Shown: piece after piece, positions 6,401-11,337 of the stretch | How positions within the stretch are numbered: position 1 is the stretch's first letter | Layout: each line of letters starts with the position of its first letter | DNA from: Baffinella frigidus | Taxonomy: Eukaryota; Cryptophyceae; Cryptomonadales; Baffinellaceae | DNA: 16,266 bases | Direction of reading: 5' to 3' | NCBI GenBank assembly: GCA_026770585.1 | Contig: MU646354.1 | Location: forward strand, 32,183-48,448 | The notes under the pieces: generated by a model | What the model saw: the letters and a program-made list of their open reading frames with translations, nothing else | Told to the model about the DNA's origin: nothing | Database searches by the model: none | Position numbers and translations under genes: made by a program

Positions 6401-8612
6401 GGGTACCAGCGTTCCGACGAGGCGCTGGTGCACGACGCGTGCACCAGCCCCTCCTAGCTCTGCCCCGGTAAATTTGGGCTCGCCACTATTTCGCCCCCCC
6501 CCCGAAATTTCACAGGTGAGTTTTGACCCCTCCCATGAAATTCACCGGTGAAATTTCGGGGGGTGCGAAATAATGGCTAGGGTACCAGCGTTCCGACGCG
6601 AAAAACTCGCGCGCGTCGTGCACCAGCGCCTCTGCCGCGTCCCCTTCCAGCACCACGCTGCCGTAAGTTTACGTAGGTTTAATAAGTTGACATGAGTTTC
6701 ATAAGTTGACGTGCATGACCTCCGCCGCGTCCCCGTCCAGCACCACGCTGCCGTAAGTTGACGCAGGTTTAATAAGTTGACACATATTTCATAAGTTGAC
6801 ACGCACGACCTCTGCCGCGTCCCCGTCCAGCACCACGCTGCCGGGGGGTCATAAGTTGCCAGATTTAATAAGTTGACCCGAAATATCAGAAAATGGGAGG
6901 AATTCTGCGTTCGGCGAGGGTTGTGGCAGTGGGGGGGAGTCCCCGTCCAGCACCACGCTGCCCGGGGGGGAAGCCATGTTTGATAAGTTGACATGGGTTT
7001 GATAAGTTGACATGGGTTTGATAAGTTGACATGTGTTTGATAAGTTGACATGCACGACCGCTCCACGCCACAGGGCACGTTGGGACGAGACGTGAGGGGG
7101 AAAGCAAGGTTCACTAAATTGTCAAACACGACCGGTGTACGCCATGTGGACCGGTGGGACGAGACGTGGGGACTCTAGCAGCCCAGAACCACCCAGAGGG
7201 TGGGTGGAGAAGAGGGCTGTAGCAGCCCGTGCACACCCCGAAGGGGTGGGGAGGGCATGAGAACGTCTGCCACCATCAAACTCCCTCGGGCGCCAGAACA
7301 CCTTCAATGCTCAGAAAAGGACCCCCGCTTAGAAGTGGGGGGATCTTAATAGTGATGCAACCCAGGTACAAATTATAAAACAAAGATCATTTAAAAATAA
7401 AAAGGCTCAAATTCCTTTTAAAACAAGGTCTCGTTTACACATAATTTGTACCAGAACGAGTTGCTTTACAAAACTCAGTCTGGGTTGCGTCACTATGAAC
7501 CTGTCCACGGGACTCGACGGGCGCAGCCCCCTGTCAACCCACGACGCCCCACCGCGCGCCCCGCCAGAGTAGCTCCACCAGCCCTCCGAGGCAGACCAAC
7601 TCGACGATTATGTTGAGCTATTTCCTCGCGTGGCACATTTTTTTTCGAAGGCGCCGCCTGAGGAATTGGCGCATGCCCGAGCCTCGATTTGGTCCGCCTC
7701 GGAGAGCTGGTGGTAAGAAGTGGGGGGACCTGTCCACGGGACGCGACGGGCGCAGCCCCCCGTCGATCCACGACGCCCCGCCGCGCCCCCCGCCTGAGTA
7801 GCTCCGCGAGCGCGAGACCCTGCACATCCGTTTCGGGTTGAGGGTTATGGACTGTGGTGCGTGGGTTATACCACCCTGGAGGGAACTCTGAAGCAAATTG
7901 GATAGTTTTTTGGGTAGATTTTCAAAGAGATGTACTGGAATCGCAATACGCCCCATTGAAAATCTGCCCACGAAAAGGTCCAGTTTGCCCATGGGTTGAC
8001 TCCAGGGTGGCGTTTCGGTTTTGCGTACCTGAAAATCTGCGTGCGGTGCACCGCCTGCTCCTTCGCCAGCTTGTCCCCCAGCGCCACGGCGTTTGCCACC
8101 GCTGTTTCGCGCCCCCACCCCATCACCTTCAAGCGTAGGCGGCCGGGCTCCCCAACGCGTTGCTCCCCGGCACTGGCAGGATACCCCCCTGAGAACCCAG
8201 CCCATCCGCTGGACTGTGGAGTCGATGGGCTGGACGATGTTGACACCAAAATCAAACACCCTTCCCAGAAGATGCGGATCGAACAGTTCTGGAGAAGCGG
8301 TGTGAACCGCACCTCTTTCACCAATCCGTCAGAGAGCGACACGCTCTTGGGTGAGGAGGAGAGCGCGCCAGGCTGCTGCAGCAGCCACCGCTGGAGAGCA
8401 GCATGCGCCGAGGTATTGGGCACGAACTCGAACTCAAGAAAGACCCACGCGTGCAGCCACGCGCTGATCACGGCCGCGAGGCGGAAGCAGCCGGATGAAA
8501 CCAACCCCGCGAGGGCGAGCGCCAGAGACCCGCCGAGGAACTGGTTCTGGAGCTGGGCGACGAGCAGCCGCCAGAGCTCCTGCGAAAGCCCCAGCAGCTG
8601 CTCCTGCCACAT
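1..8612 (-). CDS. BCS1: BCS1-like mitochondrial AAA-ATPase (split gene, 8 exons, 3' end outside window)
   Basis: BCS1 proteins sit in the mitochondrial inner membrane and translocate the folded Rieske iron-sulfur protein during complex III assembly (family knowledge). Seen here, numbering from the ATG at 8612: membrane segment ~25-43; BCS1 N-domain ~50-250; the run [16 protein letters not shown] leading into Walker A GAPGSGKS (265-272); Walker B SILLLED (312-318); [12 protein letters not shown] (~418-429); FMTCHR...[10 protein letters not shown] (439-457) at the sensor-1/Arg-finger site; [11 protein letters not shown]; and an [11 protein letters not shown]...[12 protein letters not shown] lid near the end. 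The seven junctions are GT-AG with matching phase. About 592 codons lie in the window, against roughly 420-450 for typical family members. The excess lies mostly in low-complexity insertions in exons 6 and 8. An upstream in-frame ATG at 8744 would add 44 residues. Exon identity is secure from order and motifs. Whether the locus makes a working protein is inference: sensor 1 is altered and the introns carry many decoy exon edges. A relative within the BCS1/AAA clade is the alternative. Confidence 0.9.
161..245. repeat. ~27-bp tandem repeat inside exon 8
   Basis: Three imperfect units beginning GAGGAACGCGGCGCGTT, GAGGAACGCGGCTCGTT and GAGAAAACGCGGCCCGTT, each ending in TTCC-like sequence. The first two are exactly 27 bp and therefore keep frame. 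They add residues to the low-complexity loop of the BCS1-like protein rather than breaking it. Confidence 0.75.
499..603. mobile_element. MITE family B, copy B1 (intron 7)
   Basis: A 105-bp inverted-repeat element starting TATCCCTCAAGTGGCC and ending GGCCACTTAAGGGATA. The core carries GGTCCTAGGGCCCTACGGTAGGGCGTA. TA at both ends fits a TA target-site duplication. The other copies are at 11209, 12175, 12573 and 12741. It has no coding capacity, so movement would depend on a transposase elsewhere. Confidence 0.85.
638..680 (-). pseudogene. Partial copy of exon 8 acceptor region in intron 7
   Basis: GGTTGATCCTGCACCGAGG followed by CGGGGGCTAAATCAATAG resembles 399-440 (the exon 8 start, acceptor and pyrimidine-rich tract on the minus strand), with a few substitutions and a short gap. 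On the minus strand it again gives GCAG|GATCAAC. It is too diverged to encode the exon and is probably a decayed duplicate. Confidence 0.5.
682..1420. other. Intron 7 remainder, no gene seen
   Basis: Part of the intron between exons 7 and 8. It is moderately AT-rich near 840-920. A short motif, CCACACGGTGGG, occurs at 998-1009 and 1118-1129 and inverted near 1246. The reading frames here have no recognisable protein. Confidence 0.5.
1422..1492 (-). CDS. BCS1: BCS1-like exon 7: sensor-1 / Arg-finger segment
   Basis: A 71-nt exon (acceptor GTGCGCAG, donor CCGGGAG|GTCATG) encoding [15 protein letters not shown] then DAALIRPG. The final Arg is completed by exon 8 (AG|G), giving RPGR-IDY as in the family. 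Most BCS1 proteins have FMTTNH here; this copy has FMTCHR, so the sensor-1 Asn aligns with His. Several partial copies of its 5' part lie upstream in intron 6. Confidence 0.82.
1493..2060. repeat. Intron 6 complex repeat built on copies of the exon 7 5' edge
   Basis: Four further copies of the exon 7 acceptor edge (minus strand GCAG|GAGTCGCGGCTG) lie at about 1650-1683, 1730-1763, 1830-1875 and 1970-2010. They alternate with copies of TTTTGCTGTCTTAGGG (near 1605, 1784, 1882, 1905, 1932), GTCCACGGACACACGGGGAC and ATCACCGTTGTGCAATCTAG. The copy at 1830-1875 extends furthest and still reads [14 protein letters not shown] before diverging. Confidence 0.75.
2299..2715 (-). CDS. BCS1: BCS1-like exon 6: Walker B and central AAA helix
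   Basis: A 417-nt exon (acceptor AAAACAG, donor GCGCAG|GTGATG), phase 0 at both ends. It begins [18 protein letters not shown], then Walker [11 protein letters not shown] with the catalytic Glu-Asp pair, and ends [16 protein letters not shown]. In between, where most BCS1 proteins have a short loop, it carries an Asn/Gly/Ser-rich tract (repeats of NGSNSN, NVIN) and a Gly/Ala/Tyr-rich tract of nearly 100 residues in total. The Asn-rich part is encoded by a degenerate short tandem repeat (2466-2606). Confidence 0.9.
2466..2606 (-). repeat. Degenerate short tandem repeat coding the Asn/Ser/Gly tract
   Basis: Repeated GGAGCCATTGGA / GGAATTGGAGCCATT-like words on the plus strand, i.e. AATGGCTCCAATTCC on the coding strand. 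They encode NGSNSN repeats within exon 6. The frame is kept throughout. Confidence 0.75.
2925..3045. repeat. TTTCGGG/TTTCAGGG telomere-like tract in intron 5
   Basis: About fifteen degenerate units of the type GGGTTTC, GGGTTCA and GGGCTTC in tandem. They resemble a variant of the plant/algal telomere repeat TTTAGGG. The tract lies inside the 350-bp intron between exons 5 and 6, so it is interstitial here. Confidence 0.7.
3066..3119 (-). CDS. BCS1: BCS1-like exon 5
   Basis: A 54-nt exon of 18 codons, [18 protein letters not shown], between acceptor GCGCGCAG and donor TCCGAG|GTGTGC, phase 0 at both ends. It matches the family segment ALAGELxxxIYxLxLS that follows Walker A. A second copy of about 50 bp lies at 3361-3410. 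Confidence 0.85.
3251..3329. repeat. Direct repeat pair in intron 4
   Basis: TTACCCCAATTCATT followed by an A-rich run and ATGCCCT occurs at 3251-3281 and again at 3297-3329. It sits between exon 5 and its extra copy. Confidence 0.7.
3361..3410 (-). pseudogene. Partial copy of exon 5 in intron 4
   Basis: About 50 bp nearly identical to 3079-3128, with roughly five differences. On the minus strand it still encodes [11 protein letters not shown]. It then diverges into VLQEVE and a stop instead of the ALSSE end and donor. It therefore lacks the 3' half of exon 5 and is most simply a duplicated exon edge. Confidence 0.8.
3442..3583. mobile_element. MITE family C, copy C1 (intron 4)
   Basis: A 142-bp element with inverted ends TCTCATGTGGAAAC / GTTTCCACATGAGA, extended inward by TTTAATTTATAAAC / GTTTATAAATTAAA. 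The core holds ATTCAATCAAAGTTACTACA and TTGTGTAGTAAATTTCATTG. A related core is at 5121-5196. Confidence 0.85.
3834..3990 (+). repeat. Dispersed repeat D, copy D1
   Basis: Shares GGGCANTTGTGTAGTAACTT, then CGAGGYTG, then TTATCCTGGTACANATAT, then CCCCACATNTAAATAGGATC in the same order and spacing with 6246-6395. It is probably a mobile-element relic. Both copies lie in BCS1 introns. Confidence 0.75.
3991..4408. other. Intron 4 stretch, nothing recognised
   Basis: No exon, RNA gene or clear repeat was identified here, apart from a weak TCTCGAGTGGA repeat near 3982 and 4088. A 77-codon frame at 4222-4455 shows no family features. Confidence 0.4.
4409..4598. mobile_element. Inverted-repeat element F (intron 4)
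   Basis: A 190-bp element with ~22-bp ends ACAGTGGACCTACCCTAACA / TGTTAGGGTAGGTGGACTGT. Inside, a ~45-bp segment (GAGTATGTGTGGATGGTAGG and GAGTATGTGTGGAGGGTAAG) is repeated directly. I see no other copy in the window. Confidence 0.75.
4628..5016. mobile_element. Nested inverted-repeat element E (intron 4)
   Basis: Outer ends CTGATCAATCAAGAGT / ACTCTTGATTAATCAG. Nested inside at 4767-4890 is a second inverted pair, ATCCGGGAACAAGT / ACTTGTTTCCGGAT, with an inner pair CGAAAATTACTACACA / TGTGTAGTAATTTTCG. The element ends directly beside the partial exon 4 copy at 5022. Confidence 0.65.
5022..5073 (-). pseudogene. Partial copy of exon 4 (Walker A) in intron 4
   Basis: Closely matches 5262-5313. 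On the minus strand it reads [15 protein letters not shown] and is followed by the same donor, GTTACG. It lacks the [12 protein letters not shown] half. The P-loop and splice donor are therefore duplicated without the acceptor side. Confidence 0.85.
5085..5230. mobile_element. MITE family C, diverged copy C2
   Basis: The core from GCATTCAATCAAAATTAATA to GTGTAGTAAATTTCATTG parallels C1 at 3442-3583. The ends are a poorer inverted pair (ATTCAAAAC / GTTTTGAAT). It lies precisely between the partial and the complete copies of exon 4. Confidence 0.65.
5269..5350 (-). CDS. BCS1: BCS1-like exon 4: Walker A
   Basis: An 82-nt exon (acceptor GACGGCAG, donor GTGCAG|GTTACG) encoding [16 protein letters not shown] then [11 protein letters not shown]. 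This is the most diagnostic exon: the RGIPxRRGYLLxGxPGSGKSS signature is specific to the BCS1 family of AAA proteins, with the P-loop lysine at residue 271. It ends in phase 0, matching exon 5. A partial copy lies at 5022-5073. Confidence 0.92.
5713..5738 (-). pseudogene. Short fragment of exon 3 edges
   Basis: ACGGTACCAGCGTGCACCAG joins the donor edge of exon 3 (GGTACCAGCG) directly to sequence from further inside the exon (GTGCACCAGCGCC), with the middle missing. It abuts the family H element that starts at 5740. Confidence 0.55.
5740..5876. mobile_element. MITE family H, copy H1 (intron 3)
   Basis: Ends TAGCTCTGTCCC / GGGACAGAGCTA. An inner inverted pair is built on ATTATTTCGC, CCCCCCGAAATTTCACAGGT and its complement. 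It is strongly palindromic with C and G homopolymers. A second copy is at 6455-6580. Confidence 0.85.
5877..6170. other. Intron 3 stretch, short GATAA-type repeats only
   Basis: No exon was seen. Between 6085 and 6160 a short word of the type CCGATAA / CTGATAA recurs about five times. The rest shows no recognised structure. Confidence 0.45.
6171..6220 (-). pseudogene. Copy of exon 3 donor half
   Basis: Minus strand reads [15 protein letters not shown] with the same donor context CGCTG|GTACCCTA. It differs from exon 3 at only a few bases (one Glu to Lys change). The 5' part (VVLEGDAAE) is absent, so it has no matching acceptor edge. Confidence 0.85.
6246..6395 (+). repeat. Dispersed repeat D, copy D2
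   Basis: Colinear with 3834-3990. It sits between two copies of the exon 3 donor half (6171-6220 and 6402-6447). Confidence 0.75.
6402..6447 (-). pseudogene. Rearranged copy of exon 3 donor half
   Basis: Keeps the donor edge (minus strand SSERW then GTACCC). The middle is replaced by an inverted duplication in which GGCGCTGGTGCACGAC meets its complement GTGCACCAGCCCC. It no longer encodes the helix and ends next to H2. Confidence 0.7.
6455..6580. mobile_element. MITE family H, copy H2 (intron 3)
   Basis: Starts TAGCTCTGCCCC and shares the inner palindrome (CCCCCCGAAATTTCACAGGT, TGCGAAATAATGGC) with H1. The right end lacks the GGGACAGAGC terminus. It stops 5 bp before the exon 3 donor, so the intron begins GTACCC and runs straight into the element. 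Confidence 0.8.
6586..6657 (-). CDS. BCS1: BCS1-like exon 3
   Basis: A 72-nt exon with acceptor CTTACGGCAG and donor CGCTG|GTACCC. It encodes [18 protein letters not shown] then FASERW, the conserved BCS1 stretch SVVLxxGxxxxLxxDxxEFLxSxxWY just before the AAA core. The tryptophan codon is split TG|G and is completed by exon 4. Both edges of this exon are repeatedly copied in the flanking introns. Confidence 0.87.
6631..6970. repeat. 90-bp tandem units made of exon 3 acceptor edge plus intron
   Basis: The exon 3 acceptor edge (plus strand CCGCGTCCCCGTCCAGCACC then ACGCTGCCG) occurs at 6631, 6721, 6811 (exact 90-bp spacing) and again from about 6941. The spacers are a pair of TTTAATAAGTTGACA / TTTCATAAGTTGAC words. 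Read on the minus strand, in the second and third units each exon edge ends GGAG|GT or AGAG|GT, and the spacer before the next edge ends in GGCAG, so each unit has the form of mini-exon plus mini-intron. Confidence 0.85.
6976..7052. repeat. 19-bp minisatellite
   Basis: Four tandem units of TTTGATAAGTTGACATGGG with variation only in the last bases. It is related to the spacer words of the adjacent 90-bp repeat. Confidence 0.88.
7054..7172. repeat. Diverged duplicate of a ~42-bp segment in intron 2
   Basis: ACGACCGCTCCACGCCACAG...TGGGACGAGACGTG (7055-7094) and ACGACCGGTGTACGCCATGT...TGGGACGAGACGTG (7129-7170) are related. The coding meaning is unclear. On the minus strand neither gives a recognisable BCS1 segment. 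Confidence 0.55.
7173..7348. other. Intron 2 stretch, no gene seen
   Basis: Short local inverted repeats (CCACCCAGAGGGTGGGTGG, ACACCCCGAAGGGGTGG). AGAAGTGGGGGGATC at 7331-7345 repeats AGAAGTGGGGGGACC at 7716-7730, the sequence just inside the intron 2 donor. Confidence 0.5.
7349..7496. mobile_element. Inverted-repeat element I (intron 2)
   Basis: A 148-bp AT-rich element with ends ATAGTGATGCAACCCAG / CTGGGTTGCGTCACTAT and an inner pair GTACAAATTAT / ATAATTTGTAC. It lies 4 bp from the extra copy of exon 2. Confidence 0.85.
7501..7577 (-). pseudogene. Second copy of exon 2 (possible alternative exon)
   Basis: About 85% identical by eye to 7730-7806. In the exon 2 frame it is still open, reading [20 protein letters not shown] then SPVD, with an intact donor GGACAG|GTTCAT. 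The upstream part (VSRSR) and the GTGCAG acceptor are replaced by element J. It could be a decayed duplicate or, if a nearby AG is used, an alternative exon. Confidence 0.75.
7578..7710. mobile_element. Inverted-repeat element J (intron 2)
   Basis: A 133-bp element with ends CCAGCCCTCCGAGGCAGACC / GGTCCGCCTCGGAGAGCTGG. It sits between the two copies of exon 2. Confidence 0.8.
7730..7819 (-). CDS. BCS1: BCS1-like exon 2
   Basis: A 90-nt exon between acceptor GTGCAG and donor GGACAG|GTCCCC. It reads [20 protein letters not shown] then GLRPSRPVD, with Arg and Ser codons completed across the two junctions. The end matches the family segment just before SVVL (WRPFGxPRxRPLxSVVL type). The phase joins exactly to exon 1 (AG|G) and exon 3 (AG|C). 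A second, intact-looking copy of its downstream part lies at 7501-7577. Confidence 0.8.
7871..8010. mobile_element. Inverted-repeat element K (intron 1)
   Basis: A 140-bp element with ends CCACCCTGGAG / CTCCAGGGTGG. The inverted similarity continues for about 60 bp per arm (TGGGTAGATTTTCAA against TTGAAAATCTGCCCA). It fills most of the 209-bp intron 1. Confidence 0.85.
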
Positions 8613-8744
8613 CCTTGACCGCAGGGACGGAGAATCTCCCCCTCGCCGGGACTCAGTAGATCCTCCCCAGGGGATGGAGACCGGGACAGAAGAAGGATGC
8701 CACTCTAAACTGCCCTCCTCGGTTGGCACAGAAGAGGGAAACAA
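8029..8744 (-). CDS. BCS1: BCS1-like exon 1: membrane anchor and N-domain
   Basis: Open from the ATG at 8744 or, more likely, from the ATG at 8612 ([17 protein letters not shown]). The inner start puts the membrane segment [19 protein letters not shown] about 25 residues from the N-terminus, as is usual for BCS1 proteins. After it come [20 protein letters not shown], matching the conserved position where BCS1 has a WLLQW-type motif, then FWEG, then [20 protein letters not shown], which aligns by position with the family's LTLxxxGRDRxxLxxLLxEA segment. A 51-nt stretch (8259-8209) has GT and AG ends but is in frame, so it could be a tiny intron or coding. The exon ends TTTTCAG|GTACGC in phase 2. 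Confidence 0.82.
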
Positions 8745-9880
8745 GCCACGAACAAGGGATTATTCAGTTGGTTTGAACCTATGCCACGAACAAGCAAGCT
8801 CCCAAAAGTGGCCCTGATGAGGGTCTGATGAGGGCAACTTTTGGAGTGGTGAGACGTTGGAGCCATTTCAGAAATCCCGAAATATCAATGGTAGAATCCT
8901 ACGTTCGGGAGGGTTGTGACGGTTGGAGGGGGGTTGGATTGATCGGTAAGGGGTGGGCGGTGGTTCAACTTGGCTGGATCGATGCCCAGTGCGTGGTTTT
9001 GGTGCGCTGGGTGGCTGTTGGGGTGTCCTTTTGAGTCCTGTGGAGCGATTGTGGTCCTGGCAGCCAGCGGGCCGCAGCTTGGCTTCGAGAGTCAGATCCA
9101 GTGTTCTGGGCTAACATGGGGTTCCTGGATTGTGGCAGTTCGCGATCCTTGCTTACGGCCACGGGACAACCGCGCGCAAGCAGGTCTGCCCGCGCTCTTG
9201 ACACTTGATGCAACGAATTGCTTGGCGTTGTTATGGCGGCCCACTGGATAGCCGTGATGGTAGTTAGAGAGGTCCCATGGTGGTGCGCTCCACGCAACAC
9301 GATGGGCTGCCCAGCTGTTGTGCAGCTGGGCACGGGCATGTTTTTGAAAAGCCATCGGACCGCCCCCCCCCCCCCCAGGCAGCTGGGCAGGAGCAGCCCC
9401 CATCCCCTAGAGACGGTGCGTGCCCTCATTCGCGCGCATCCCCTGCACGAGAGCGGTCCTCTCTGCTCCACGCTGGGATCCCTAGCTTTGCCTCACTCGG
9501 GTTGGCGGACTATTCCTAAGTTGACAATGAACTCGACAGGCCCAGTGGGTCTGTGGCACAAATCCGTCAACGTTCCGACCAGGAGAGAGCCCAGGTGCAC
9601 CAACTTGGTGAGCCCCGATAGACTGCGCCAAAGCGCGAATCCCCAGCACGAGGACAGGCCCTCACGCGGCGCCAGGGGCTGCTGCATCTTGCAGACCCCT
9701 CTCATATAATCGGGCGTATGCCCTCACGTCCCTCCCTACCCGAGCTTTCCGTGGTCGTGCCTTCTGGTCAACACACGCTCACTTCCCACCTGAGGAGATG
9801 CTCCCCCAATCACTCCAGACTGGGAGTGTTGATGCACACACTGAACACGCAACCTGACCCCGTACCCCCAAACTCTAAAC
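8745..9880. other. Probable intergenic region upstream of the BCS1-like gene
   Basis: Contains the expected promoter side of the minus-strand gene, but no motif I can call. Frames up to ~168 codons exist on both strands (for example 8965-9471 minus, 9218-9709 plus) without recognisable domains or consistent splice structure. Items seen: an inverted pair at 8802-8844; a segment at 8868-8935 resembling 6865-6935 (CCCGAAATATCA, then CTGCGTTCGG / CTACGTTCGG, then GAGGGTTGTG); and TGTGGCACAAATCCGTCAA at 9551, similar to 5444. Confidence 0.45.
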
Positions 9881-10262
9881 CCCACACCCTGAACCCCATC
9901 TCCCAAACCCGAAACCCCAAACCCTAGACCACGGCACCAATCACACACGTCAACGCCGGCGCGTGCCGCGCCACAGCTCGTGCACCCTAACCCCAAACCC
10001 TAACCGCCCAACCCTAAACCCTAAACCATGTCGAGGGGTAATCCTTCAACCCCACACCCCACACCCCAAACCCCAAACTCCCAACTCCAAACCCACAACC
10101 CCAAACCCAAAACCCCAACCACCAATCACCAACCCCCAAACCCCGAACCCCCTAACGCCTACACGAGGACATGCACAACGCGACGGTGGCGGCGAACCAT
10201 TCGGCCAACGGCCTAACCCCCAAACCCTATCCCCTAACCCCCAAACCCTCCACCCCGCCAAC
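9880..10262. repeat. Degenerate telomere-like tract
   Basis: Dense CCCTAAACCC, CCCCAAACCC and CCCAACTCCA words on the plus strand, interrupted twice by unique sequence (9925-9985 and 10150-10212). Perfect CCCTAAA units occur around 10009-10025. It looks like an interstitial, decayed plant/algal-type telomere repeat. Confidence 0.8.
10160..10205 (+). pseudogene. Partial exon copy of the unidentified plus-strand gene
   Basis: ACACGAG|GACATGCACAACG reads (E)DMHNATVAANHSAN, matching the start of the exon at 11088. It is embedded in the telomere-like tract and is one of four copies of this exon's acceptor edge. Confidence 0.65.
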
Positions 10263-10292
10263 GCTCACACACGTTAACGCCGGTGCGAGCAG

Positions 10293-10394
10293 CGTCTGAT
10301 CAGCAAAGCTCCCTTCGGCAGGACCATCCACACCGAGGGCTACGAAGGGGTTTTCGGGCACTCAGTGTCCGAGTTTCCGTTACCTTGTCCGTAG
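10293..10394 (+). CDS. Possible exon of an unidentified protein
   Basis: After GCGAGCAG the frame reads RLISKAPFGRTIHTEGYEG and stays open to TAG at 10392. A possible donor is GAAGGG|GTTTTC. The composition looks protein-like, but I recognise no family. The sequence just before it (CACACACGTTAACGCCGGTG) is a copy of 9943-9962. It may belong with the exon-like segments downstream; this is inference. Confidence 0.35.
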   Translation, partial: RLISKAPFGRTIHTEGYEGVFGHSVSEFPLPCP

Positions 10395-10494
10395 GAACCC
10401 CCCTCTGTTCCTACAGGTTGCCTACCGTAGGGTCCTAGGTCTTATTGCTTAGAGGTTATTCGAAATCTCTTCGAAGGCCGCTGTGTTAGTTTGA

Positions 10495-10648
10495 GAAGCG
10501 TCGAGCTGTGAAACCGCTTTTGGGACCTGAGGCGGATCAAATTCCTTTTTCAGGAAGTTCAAAGTCAAAAAGGGGGGTAAATGTAGAGCTCCAGAGGGGA
10601 TTTGATCCGCCTCAGGCTCCAAAATGCGGTTTCACAGCTCGACGCTTC
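10495..10648. mobile_element. Inverted-repeat element G
   Basis: A 154-bp element with ~49-bp near-perfect arms: GAAGCGTCGAGCTGTGAAAC ... GAGGCGGATCAAAT and its complement ending GTTTCACAGCTCGACGCTTC. It sits within the plus-strand locus, next to repeated exon pieces. Confidence 0.9.
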
Positions 10649-11087
10649 CGTAACGAGTGTGGGTTCACGCACTCGCGCCTCGACGAACAAAACGCCTTTT
10701 CTCGCCAACCAACCCCTCCCCACAAACCGTCGGAATCCGACGACCTCAAGCACACGAATCACAACGACCGAAAAAGGCGAGCTGCTCCCTGTTGCTCCCG
10801 GCAGGAGATGTGCACCGCTACCGTGGCGGCGAACCGCTCTCGTTACAGAACCATTCAGTCCTGGATGACTTTCTGGGCCCTGAAGCGAACCAAATCGCTC
10901 GTGGCAGGAGATGTACAACGCGACGGTCGCGGCGAACCACTCGGGGCATGGGCTGCTCCAGCACTCACACCTCGTCTCGCAAACCGCCTTTTCGCGCTTA
11001 CGCCCCCCCCCCCACAAATCGTCGGAATCCTCCTCCGCCAGCACGAATGAAAGAGACTGACACATGCGAGTTGCTCCCGCTTGGCAG
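10649..11087 (+). repeat. Repeated exon-edge segments upstream of the plus-strand exon
   Basis: Copies of GGCAGGAGATGTNCNNCGC (acceptor edge and first codons) occur at ~10800, ~10902 and 11084. CACTCGCGCCTCGACGA-type copies of the HSRLDG codons occur at ~10668 and ~10958. AAACGCCTTTTCTCGCC / AAACCGCCTTTTCGCGC followed by ACAAAYCGTCGGAATCC occurs at ~10690 and ~10980. This is a partially tandem array of pieces of the exon at 11088 and of its preceding intron. Confidence 0.7.
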
Positions 11088-11206
11088 GAGATGTACGACG
11101 CGACCGTCGCGGCGAACCACTCGGGGAGCGGGCTGCTCCAGCACTCCCGCCTCGACGGCCAGCTCCAGCCGGCTGCTGCGGGCAACTTCTACACCAGCGT
11201 ACGCCC
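11088..11206 (+). CDS. Exon of an unidentified protein
   Basis: After TTGGCAG the frame reads EMYDATVAANHSGSGLLQ then HSRLDGQLQPAAAGNFYTSV. Substitutions among its partial copies mostly keep the peptide (MYN/MYD/MHN), which supports this frame as coding. It runs straight into MITE B2 at 11209. I do not recognise the family, and no catalytic motif is visible. Confidence 0.5.
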
Positions 11207-11208
11207 CC

Positions 11209-11313
11209 TATCCCTTAGGTGCCGAGTAGGCTCATACGCCCTACCGTAGGGCCCTAGTACCTGCCTAGAACCTCTTGGCAGTCAAATTTGACTGCCTGGC
11301 CACTGAAGGGATA
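11209..11313. mobile_element. MITE family B, copy B2
   Basis: 105 bp, TATCCCTTAGG ... CTGAAGGGATA, in the opposite orientation to B1, with GCTCATACGCCCTACCGTAG in the left half. It directly follows the FYTSVR codons of the exon at 11088. Confidence 0.85.
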
Positions 11314-11337
11314 CCCTGAACCCTAAACCCTGAACCC

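Noticed and set aside
6542-7129. A 195-codon minus-strand protein with STYQTHVNL repeats
   Set aside because: It is the translation of the 19-bp minisatellite and the 90-bp exon-edge array in a non-coding frame.
8802-8870. Hammerhead ribozyme because of CTGATGA
   Set aside because: The core needs a stem II then GAAA and a third stem ending in a NUH cleavage site. None follows in the right place.
8965-9709. Overlapping frames of 160-170 codons on both strands
   Set aside because: No family motif, no plausible splice linkage, and similar length on both strands of a GC-rich stretch. Treated as chance frames.
9963-10277. Pro/Asn-rich proteins from the CCCCAAA tract
   Set aside because: These are open frames produced by a simple telomere-like repeat, not genes.
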